45,496 bases of DNA, taken from IMG/VR virus record IMGVR_UViG_3300031758_000140, positions 1-45,496 of that record; one strand, 5' to 3'. This document shows positions 19,655 to 28,700 of this stretch, in pieces. The notes under the pieces are model-generated. The model saw only the letters and a list, made by a program, of their open reading frames with translations. It made no database searches and was not told the DNA's origin. The stretch's first letter is position 1; the number at the start of each line of letters is the position of its first letter. The position numbers and the translations under genes are program-made. The DNA is from a virus.

Positions 19655-21976
19655 TTAAAAGCCTGTTACAAGTCCACTACCAATAAGTCCTTTAATAGCA
19701 GGCTCATCTAAGTTATGTCTAGTAGCTGCACCTTTGTCCTTATCAGTTTTTAGATAAGGAGTGCCATCTGGATACGTGATCGAAATATACGGAGAAGCAT
19801 CACCTCTACTATAGATATTAATTAGAACCCTCTCATTATTAATTTTAATAGTCTCTAGAGTTCTAACTTTTCCAGGTTCCATTGATCTTTGTTGCATGAC
19901 TAGAGTACCAAATCTTACTTCAGGATTATTAATAGCTGCATTCAATCCTTCATTCTTAATTTGATTTCCATCGTATACAGCAGTCAGTACTGTTGCATCA
20001 TCCCCTTCACCTTTCATAAGGTTCAGTTTCCACGAGTTATTACCTGGATTCCATCCTGATTTTACAATCTTATATCCTGCTAGCTCTGGTGAATTTCCAT
20101 TAAGCTGTTTAACACTACCGTCTGGTAGCATAACTGTTATAATTTCTTCTGGGTTTAATGGTCTTCCTTTCTCTCCTTCGAAGAAACTATGAGCTGCTTT
20201 AGTAGTTGAAACATCTATACTCTTACCCATACCAGTCTCAATTAATCCCATGTTGTATGCAGTAGATTGTTTAATCTCTGCATATTTAGCATTAACTTTA
20301 GACTGTAACTTACCGTTAAATTTATTCAATACTTGTTCTGGAGTACTTGCATATCCATTATAATATAGCTCTCTTTGCTCAGGAGTCATATCACTTGTTG
20401 CATACAATGAACCTCCTGGTACTCTAGAGGATCCAGGTGCAGAATTTGAAGGCTTATAGTTTTCGGCCATATGTGCCTCAAAAGCACCTTGACCAAATTG
20501 CTTATCAAAAGCTGCCTGGAAATCCATATAATCTTGATCACCAGTGTTGTCAAATATCTTTTGTACCTCACTATAAATATCTCCAGAAGAGTAAGCTGGG
20601 AACATAGTTTTAACTACATCTGTTATTTTATTATCTACAGATTGCAAATCGGCCATGCTTACTGAAGAGTCAGCAGCTTCTTTCATCTGAGCCTGTACTC
20701 TAGACTTATTATTAATCAGAGTATTAAGAGTACTATTTAGACTAGCTTTAACTTCATCAGAGTAGGTATTTTGATTAGCAGCCAAGTCTTCAGTAATAGC
20801 TGCAATCTGTTGATCAGTTGTAGCAAGGTACTGCATCTTACTCTTATGGTCAACACCAGATATATCCATATCAGCTCTAACCATATCGTAGTTGTATAGT
20901 GGAACCATTGATGCAGCTCCACCTCCCCCACTACCACTTCCATCTCCTCCAGTAATTCCTGACTCTTCTTTATAAGTAAAGAGACCTGCTTTCTTCATTG
21001 CATATTCTTCTACTGGACGTAGTATCTCTGCTCTATAAGCTTCTCTCATTAACTCACTAGCAAGTGCTGGGTCTTTCATAGCAGCATCTATTTTAGCACT
21101 AGCATCTGTAAGAGCAGTTATAGCAGTTTGGTACTGAGCTTTCTTTGTTTCATCTGTCTCTAGTCCAACTTGAGTTTTTAACTCAGCTAGTTTATTTTCA
21201 TACTGCTGCTTTTGATTTTCAAGAATTACAGGAGTCTGACCACTTTTATCAGCTTCATGAGTTTTCATATCTGCCATCTGAGTAAGATAAGCAGCTACAT
21301 CTGGCTCTTGAATTACAGAACTGTATACTTGCATTACATCTGCTTCTGGTATTTCTTCTGTATAAGCTCCTACTTTACGTTTGTAGGTTCCATTCTCATC
21401 TGTAACTATACTCCCTTCTTGATATCCTCTTTTTTTCAGTTCTAGAATTTCAAGTCTCTTAGCCATTAGATCCATTAACTTAGGATCTTTAACAATAGTA
21501 GGAGCTGTAAACATTGTACCTGCTTTTACTCTCCCAGTAGTAGGGTCAGTTTCAAAGCCTTTATACCCTTTAGTAATGTAAGATGCTGCTTTGGCATATT
21601 GCTCAGAGTTAATATCCCCCTTCTCATATTGTTTATCAATATTTGCAAGAGCTCCTTGATATCTTTCGTAGTTTTCTTTAATAGGGGAATTACTAGTAGA
21701 AAATTCTTTAGATAATCTATGAATAGCAAATCCTAGATTTTCATAATTTCCTTTACCTGCCAAGCCCTCTAGACTCTCAGTAATTTGTTGTTGAAGTTCA
21801 TTCTTTCTTTTAACGTCATTCTCAAAAGGAAGTGCAGCCTTCATCTGATCAACAGCTAAAGCCAACTCATCGTTAGCTTTAAAATTTTCTATAAACCTAT
21901 TACGTAAGGTCTCAGATATTTTTACTGATTGAGGATCTACGTAAGTACTTACATATTGATTCCATTTATACGGCAT
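19655..21976 (-). CDS. crAss-like cargo/ejection protein candidate
   Basis: Protein of 773 residues. No catalytic motif recognised. The first 330 residues are rich in charged helical segments (KRKNELQQQITESLEGL; a long helix around the KLAELKTQVGLETDETKKAQ stretch). A Gly/Ser linker at about 338-352 (GGDGSGSGGGG) separates them from a second helical region and a beta-rich C-terminal part (about 600-773, with SVKQLNGNSPELAGYKIV and KTLETIKINNERVLINIYS-like alternation). Its position between the wall-hydrolase cargo protein and the giant proteins, with gaps of 5 and 20 bp, fits the cargo genes of crAss-like virions, which fill the capsid interior or tail and are expelled with the genome. Function is inferred from place and size only. 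Confidence 0.55.
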   Translation of the reverse strand: MPYKWNQYVSTYVDPQSVKISETLRNRFIENFKANDELALAVDQMKAALPFENDVKRKNELQQQITESLEGLAGKGNYENLGFAIHRLSKEFSTSNSPIKENYERYQGALANIDKQYEKGDINSEQYAKAASYITKGYKGFETDPTTGRVKAGTMFTAPTIVKDPKLMDLMAKRLEILELKKRGYQEGSIVTDENGTYKRKVGAYTEEIPEADVMQVYSSVIQEPDVAAYLTQMADMKTHEADKSGQTPVILENQKQQYENKLAELKTQVGLETDETKKAQYQTAITALTDASAKIDAAMKDPALASELMREAYRAEILRPVEEYAMKKAGLFTYKEESGITGGDGSGSGGGGAASMVPLYNYDMVRADMDISGVDHKSKMQYLATTDQQIAAITEDLAANQNTYSDEVKASLNSTLNTLINNKSRVQAQMKEAADSSVSMADLQSVDNKITDVVKTMFPAYSSGDIYSEVQKIFDNTGDQDYMDFQAAFDKQFGQGAFEAHMAENYKPSNSAPGSSRVPGGSLYATSDMTPEQRELYYNGYASTPEQVLNKFNGKLQSKVNAKYAEIKQSTAYNMGLIETGMGKSIDVSTTKAAHSFFEGEKGRPLNPEEIITVMLPDGSVKQLNGNSPELAGYKIVKSGWNPGNNSWKLNLMKGEGDDATVLTAVYDGNQIKNEGLNAAINNPEVRFGTLVMQQRSMEPGKVRTLETIKINNERVLINIYSRGDASPYISITYPDGTPYLKTDKDKGAATRHNLDEPAIKGLIGSGLVTGF

Positions 21977-21981
21977 ACCTA

Positions 21982-24900
21982 TTAGATATTAAATGTTTTT
22001 TTACCTTTTGACAATTCACCTAAACGAGAGGTATATCTTCTAGTTCCCCCAGTTTTAGCTTTACCTATATACTGATTATACTGATCAGCTGCATAATCTC
22101 TTAACTCTTTATCAGTCTTTCCGTAAAATTCAGATTGAGGATCTTTAGCTTGCTTTTTTAAATCCTCATAGTATTGGAATCTTTGGTATGAACCAGCATC
22201 ATCCATAGCATTAGCTAATCTTTCCTGAGCTTTGTATGATCTATCATCTTTATAGATTCCAGCTATACGAGTAGCAGCTTCGTCTAGAGCTCCAAAAAAC
22301 TCCTCTCTTTTATACTGTTTTTCATTTAGCTCTAGTTGCTTATTAAACATCTTAGCTTTTTGCAAACTTTCAGAAGCTCTTTGTCTATTCTCAGCAGTAG
22401 CAGCAGAAGCTTCCATAGCTTGTTGAGCATTAAACTCTGATGCTCTTTGACCAAGTTCAGCTTCTTTGTTTTGAATAGCAGTATTAATCTTACTTTCCTC
22501 TTCTTGAATCTGCAACATATTTTGTTGAAGTCTTGAAGAATTAGCTAGTTTGCCAACTATAGCTGCAGGGCCTGCATTAGTTCCTTCAATATACTTATTA
22601 ATAGCATTAGAGTTTGCTATTGCAGCAGCTCTTTCAGCACCCAATGAAACTCTTCCAAGTGTAGCCCCTCTAACTACAGAACCAGGAGCTACTGACTCTC
22701 CTTTAAATTCAGCACCACTTGTATCTATTCCAGCAGTCGTTTTATAAGGACTTGCCAACAAAGCTCCTACAGGTAATAGTTGTCCTAATCCAGCAAGTAA
22801 AGCTCCATTTATATTTGAGTCTCTAGGAGGTGTTACTTTCTTCTCAGTCTTCTTTAATCCAGTGTCTTTTTTAAGATCAGGCTTTGCTATTTTTGTAGGC
22901 AATAAACCAGGTTCTTTACTTTTAATTGGTTGAAGAGTTTCTCTATATGGGAAAGGTCCTTCTGTTCCTGGATCTACTGCAGCAGTACCTTCAGCTGCAG
23001 TAACATCAAATCCAGTTGGTGTAAATCCAGCAGCTTTTTGAGCAGTAGCATCTGGCATTCCTATATTAAACTGCTTGAACATTTGATTATCTATAGAAGA
23101 AGGTTTATTCAATCCAATAGTTCTTCCTTCTATATTGATGTAATTAGGATCAGTATAAAATGGAGGTTGTCTTACTAATCCAGTTTCTGTTGGAACAACT
23201 CTAAATGGAGTTGTTGGTTTTGCAGGACCTATGTTTCCAGTGAATCTTCCTACTGCCGTACTTGGTGTAGGTGCTTCTAACATTAATGGACCTCTTCCTG
23301 CCATGTTAGGTGCAGAGGCTGTTGGTCTTGCTGCTGATGCATTTGGTGCAGATGCTGTTCCTGCAAATCCTTCCCAAGCACCTGCTGCTCCTCCTGCTAA
23401 TCCACTAGCTCCACTAGCAAGAGCTCTACCTACACCCAATAATGCATAGTCAATTGGACCTAATACAGATTGTGCTGCCCCAGAAGGAAGAGGTTGTCTT
23501 CCCTGATTTAATGCAGCATATTGATCAGCACTCATAGTTTGGTTACTAGCCTGAGGTTTTGCTGACACTGCTGCAGGCTTACCATCATCTGGTCTTACTC
23601 CAGGTATTCCTAATTTACCAGCTTGGTAATAAGTCTGCAATCTAGATTGAGATGTATCAGCATGCTCATTCCATTTATTACTTTCCCAAAGTTGCTTTTC
23701 ATTTGTAGCAAGTTCTACTGCTCTCTGAGCTACTTGGGGATCTTTTGGTCTTAATACTACAAAGTATCCACTATCTGCCAGTACTCCGTCTTTTAGAGAC
23801 TTAGCTCTTTCAGCTACTGTATCAGGGGTATCTGGATTAACATCATCAGGATCTACATTACCTCCGATAGCATATACTTTATCTCCTTCTAGTTTAGTTA
23901 CTATATCACCATGTGAGAAACCAGAGTAAGAAGACTGTCCAAACTTCTGCTTATTCCCAGATCTATTATTTACAATGATATCCCCAGGTTGGAGTTTTGT
24001 TGTAGCAGGATCTAATTCTTGCCAATCATCTCTATTTTTTAAACCAGTTGCATATCCAGTATGTGTGGGGCTCTTAGGGAAGTTAGGGTCAGCATTGCTA
24101 TACACATAAGAAATAAATGCTGAGCTCCAAGGAGTACTGTCAATATAGTTTAAAGATTTTGGAGGTAATTGTTTTTTACCACCTTTTGCATACTTAGCTA
24201 TAGTATCAGGACTTCTATCCTTTTCTCCTTCTTTATTAGCAACAGCCTCTTGCATCTCAGCAAGTTTCTGAATATCTGCTTGTTTGCCTCCAGACTTTAG
24301 AATTTCTTTATGTCTTTGGGCAAATGACTTACCACCAAGTTTAAGATAAGCTGAGAAGAAGTAGTCATTCATTTTACCCTTACCTCCTGACTTAGCCATC
24401 ATTACCTGATCCATAGTCTCTCCACCTTCTACCTCCGTATCAGGAAAAGGTCTAATTCCCGATACACCATCTATCTTTTTCTCAGAGTGTTTGTTTCCTA
24501 CAAACTCTACTGCATCAGAACCTTCTATAGGGACAACTTTTCCCCCTGGAACTCTAACTCCTCCTGTCTCACCATAGAAACTAGGGGTAGTCATCATGCT
24601 AGGGTTATTTGATGTACTATACCCATACCCAGATTGAGCCCCAGCAAGTCTTGACTTAACGAATGCAGCATTGTAAGCTCCTGCAATCTTAGCATTTTCA
24701 GCTGCTATACGTGCTTCCTGTGCTTTTATTTCAGCAAGTCTTACGTTTTCTGCTTGTTGATATTCATCAGCAATTTTTTTAGCTTCCTTGTTTTCTTTTT
24801 TTGCTTTAATTAATCCTATTCCTCCCCCAACTAACCCCCCAATTGCTCCACCTATTACTGTTCCTCCTGGTCCTAGGAAACTTCCTATTGCTGCACCAGT

Positions 24901-25722
24901 ACCAACTCCAGTACCTGCACTTTTCATTGCAGATCCTGCTAAGTTTCTTTTTCTTTCTTTTTCAGTAAATGTAGTAGGGTCATAATCATCCCCACTTTTC
25001 TCAAGAAGAGTTCCTCCGATATTTAAACCTAGACCAATACCTGCAGTTGCTAATCCAGCTCCTAAACTAGCTCCTGTTCCAGCTGCATTAACAACACTAC
25101 CACCACTATTAGCTGCTGCTTGTCCTACTTGACTCCCAACTTCTACAGCCCCAGGAACAAGAGTTCCAGCTACAGTTGATGTAGTTGGTGCAGCGAAACT
25201 AGCTACTTGAGTTCCTCCAAGTCCTACAGAAGCAGCAGTATTAGCTGCAGTTCCTAATGTAGAACCATATACTCCTGCTTGTCCTGCTTGCATAGCAGTA
25301 TTAGCAATAGCATTAGTAGCAGCTTGTTGTGTTGCTTTTTCTACTAATTTTTGTTTAACATATTGCTTTCCTAAGTCCCCAGCAGTTGTTGCTGCATCCA
25401 TTCCAACAGCCTTTACTTCTTGCTCACTAGCAATTTTAGCTTGCTCTCTAGCAGATTTAAGTTCTGCTTGTCTAGTTTTTTCTTCTTCGTCTCTAACTTT
25501 TTTTTCTTCTGAGGCTCGTTGTTGTAGAATTTGACTAGCACTCATAGCAGATTTCATCTGCTGTTGAGCGGCCATAGCAGCTCCTGCATCATAGTAGAAG
25601 GGGTTAGTAGCATAGGGACTAGCAAAGTCAGACCCTGTATAGTTTGCTTGGTTATACCCCAATGCTCCTGCAGTTACATATTTTTTTCTTGCAGGTTGTT
25701 TAGATTTAGCTTTTTTAGACAT
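21982..25722 (-). CDS. Cargo/ejection protein with peptidoglycan-hydrolase-like domain and glycine zipper
   Basis: Protein of 1246 residues. It starts with a Lys-rich leader, then an Ala/Gln/Gly-rich helical region, then a glycine-zipper hydrophobic stretch at about 270-304 (GGTVIGGAIGGLVGGGIGL), typical of segments that insert in membranes. A compact domain from about 520 to 650 contains STPWSSAFISYVYS (W532, S533), a following HTGYATGL, LQPGDIIV and SHGDIV (H604). This pattern resembles DUF2272/CHAP-like cell-wall hydrolases (WSAAFISWV, PGDL). The catalytic residue is not obvious because there is no DCSG Cys. A Pro/Ala-rich linker follows, then a long coiled coil (about 1090-1180) and a basic end. 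Likely an internal virion protein that opens the wall and spans the envelope during entry. The hydrolase call is moderate. Confidence 0.62.
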   Translation of the reverse strand: MSKKAKSKQPARKKYVTAGALGYNQANYTGSDFASPYATNPFYYDAGAAMAAQQQMKSAMSASQILQQRASEEKKVRDEEEKTRQAELKSAREQAKIASEQEVKAVGMDAATTAGDLGKQYVKQKLVEKATQQAATNAIANTAMQAGQAGVYGSTLGTAANTAASVGLGGTQVASFAAPTTSTVAGTLVPGAVEVGSQVGQAAANSGGSVVNAAGTGASLGAGLATAGIGLGLNIGGTLLEKSGDDYDPTTFTEKERKRNLAGSAMKSAGTGVGTGAAIGSFLGPGGTVIGGAIGGLVGGGIGLIKAKKENKEAKKIADEYQQAENVRLAEIKAQEARIAAENAKIAGAYNAAFVKSRLAGAQSGYGYSTSNNPSMMTTPSFYGETGGVRVPGGKVVPIEGSDAVEFVGNKHSEKKIDGVSGIRPFPDTEVEGGETMDQVMMAKSGGKGKMNDYFFSAYLKLGGKSFAQRHKEILKSGGKQADIQKLAEMQEAVANKEGEKDRSPDTIAKYAKGGKKQLPPKSLNYIDSTPWSSAFISYVYSNADPNFPKSPTHTGYATGLKNRDDWQELDPATTKLQPGDIIVNNRSGNKQKFGQSSYSGFSHGDIVTKLEGDKVYAIGGNVDPDDVNPDTPDTVAERAKSLKDGVLADSGYFVVLRPKDPQVAQRAVELATNEKQLWESNKWNEHADTSQSRLQTYYQAGKLGIPGVRPDDGKPAAVSAKPQASNQTMSADQYAALNQGRQPLPSGAAQSVLGPIDYALLGVGRALASGASGLAGGAAGAWEGFAGTASAPNASAARPTASAPNMAGRGPLMLEAPTPSTAVGRFTGNIGPAKPTTPFRVVPTETGLVRQPPFYTDPNYINIEGRTIGLNKPSSIDNQMFKQFNIGMPDATAQKAAGFTPTGFDVTAAEGTAAVDPGTEGPFPYRETLQPIKSKEPGLLPTKIAKPDLKKDTGLKKTEKKVTPPRDSNINGALLAGLGQLLPVGALLASPYKTTAGIDTSGAEFKGESVAPGSVVRGATLGRVSLGAERAAAIANSNAINKYIEGTNAGPAAIVGKLANSSRLQQNMLQIQEEESKINTAIQNKEAELGQRASEFNAQQAMEASAATAENRQRASESLQKAKMFNKQLELNEKQYKREEFFGALDEAATRIAGIYKDDRSYKAQERLANAMDDAGSYQRFQYYEDLKKQAKDPQSEFYGKTDKELRDYAADQYNQYIGKAKTGGTRRYTSRLGELSKGKKTFNI

Positions 25723-25734
25723 GGGCTTTTAGTT

Positions 25735-28700
25735 TTATCGAGCTGAGACTCTAGAGGCTGCTGTCACCCCGTACAAATTTATTAAATTTCTTGTTGAGTT
25801 GTTATAAATTAAACGAATTCCTATGAATTTATCTACAAACTTCTTTTTGTCATACCATAGTTTATTATAGTCTATGTAGTTAGAGTTTATAATACCTTCA
25901 TCTGAAAACATTTTTTGAGTAACATCATGAGTATATGTTCCAGAATAAATATCTCCATTAACTGATACTTGCCCTGAAGACAGTGAAGAGTTATAGTCTA
26001 ACTTAGCTATATCTCTAAAACTATTTAAAGTCCACTCTGAATCTACTTTTCGTATGTTAGATAGGTATTCTATAGTCTCTTCTCCAGAGATTTGAGTTGT
26101 ATTGTAAACATAGTAGCTTGTAAATCCTGGAGCAAACTGTTGTCTAGGAATAGCAGAAATATCATCTTTAGTATACACATCTGCAGTGTAGGCAAATGAG
26201 AAATATAACTTTGACATGCCTTTAGTAGACATTGTACCTTGCTGAGTTCTTCTAATCTCTCCAGTAAAGATACAATCAATCTCAAAGTTATATGTTGTTC
26301 CATAGAAATTACCTGGATTAAATAGGTCACTATGTTCGTATATAGAGTTATTATTAAAACTGTATATAAAATCAAAGTTATACCCGTACATTTTAGGGAT
26401 ATAACTATGCCTACTTGCCCATACAGATAGAGTATGTGAAAACGAAATTGTCCATCCTTTTTCTATAAACCATCTTGCATCTTCTTCTTTAAGTGCATTA
26501 TCATATAGATCTTTAAACCAATTGATGCTAGGAGAATATATTATATTCCCAGCTGCATATTCTGCTATAAATGTGTCAGTAGGAACTATTTCTCTTTTAG
26601 TTATCAAAGTTCTTTTGAATAGAGGATCATAGCTGATTATAAATCCAAAGTAGTTAGTAATAGAATCTGAGTAAGCATTAGTAGCATCTGCATCCCATCC
26701 ATATGATTCTAATACAAATGGTATATTCTCTCTAGCCCAACTATTTAATCCTAGCTCTGTAAGATCTGATATTTTTTCTCCTACCATGAATATCTTACGA
26801 GCTCTTCTAGCTACGAATATATATCCATCTTTAGTAACTAAAGATCCAAACTTATTCTGTAATCCTAGATACCCTTCTATACTTTGTAAGAATTCATCTG
26901 GCTCTTGAGCAAATAAGTCTCCAGACCCAATATAAGCTTGAGTAGCATCAGAAAGTTCAAGGTTTTGCTTACCTTTAGTTCTAAATAGACTATTTTCAGT
27001 ATGGATGTAAAGAAGAGCATTAAGGTTAAATATGTTTGTAATTTCTCCTTTGTTTACTGCAAAGTCTTTATAGTCAAATGCTAAGAAATATCTATACTGA
27101 TCTGCAAATGTTCCATCTTGAGTTCCAGATCTTATTACTCTATTGGGGAATAGATAAGTAGATACATCTTTTTTAGGGAATGGTACTGTAACTCTTAAGT
27201 CTTGAACAGCTGAATAATGCTCACCGTAAAGTATATTATCCATCTTAGTCAAGTCAAATAGTGGAGACCTCCACAAAACTTCAGATGCCACGTATTTATC
27301 AAAGTACATGCTTGAAGATTCTGCTACTCCTTTTATAGGATCTCCAGCATGTCTGTAGTTTATATTATCATCTGACTCTACCATAAACTGATATATGGTA
27401 GTAAATGGATCGACACTCCCTAAAGACCAATTATTTGTTCCTACTCCTCCAGTAGCTTCAGTTGCAGATATTTCTATTGTGTTAGTTATGTTAGCTGTTG
27501 ATCCAAAATTTAATACATTGAATACTGTTGATGGAGCTATACCAGTTGTTCCTGCGACAGCATCAAATGGAATATCCCCATATATAAAATCATTATTTGT
27601 ACCAGTTATACTTGTAACATTCTTACCTTTAGCAAAGTGAGCCAATCCAAAATTAGCAGAAGTTGTTCTGTAACTATATCTACAGATATACGTATCTCCT
27701 CCGTAGATTTCATTGGAGTATGTTCCAGTATAGTAACTCTCACCAGTTGGATTTCCTATCCCAGTATCTAAATCTTGGCAGTTTATCTCTTGGTAGTATC
27801 CAGTCCATACAAGTTGTTGCTCATCGAATGGTGCAAATACATCTGTCTTTTTAGCACATAGATTAACTAAATATACATTAGGTCTTCCTGTAGTTTCAGT
27901 AGTAGGAGTTACGGCAGTAGGAGTATACCCACTAGGTATTGATAGTACTTGAGGTTGTTGTGTTAAAGAGTTTGGGATTAAATAAGATAGAATATTTTTA
28001 AATCCTTCTATGTTTGCTAAAGCAGGATCGGTAGAAATATACTCGTAGTGTTGTAGTTCTAAATAAAAATCCTTAAGTTCAAGTGATCCACTATATCCAG
28101 AGTTCCTAATTTGATATGCATAGTCTAAAATTCCCCAGTAACTCCATCTGTTTCCCTTATATCCACCTAAAGCTGGTAAACCTGAATATAACCCAAGAAC
28201 GATTCCACTTTCTCCATAAGCATTAAATATGTAGCTAGCACCTTTATAACTAGCTCCAGGAGTAGTTTTTAGAATCTTCAACCCGTCTATATATGTAGCA
28301 GAGTCTGCATCTAGCATAAAAATTGTTTGATACAGATTTAATAGAAGTTCTTGCTTAGGTACAATATTATAACTAGCATTTGAGTATATAATACCTTGCT
28401 CAATTCCCCAGTCAGCAGTACCGTCTTCTGTACTTCTAGCTCTAACTCCTACATCTATTCCAGCTCTTCCTGGAGTATTGTACATAGATCCTACATATAC
28501 ATTTCCCCAAATCACCTGAGGTCCTAATATATCGTAGAATGGACTAGTTGGTGTAGCATTAAAATTTATTGTATTTCCTAAGTCTGGATGAACCCATGCA
28601 TATTCATCATCTCCACTTCCAGATCTTAGTGATGTATAAAAAGTAAGACGAGTGTTATTAGGTAGTCCAGGAACACCACCACTTCCATTTACTGTTCCAG

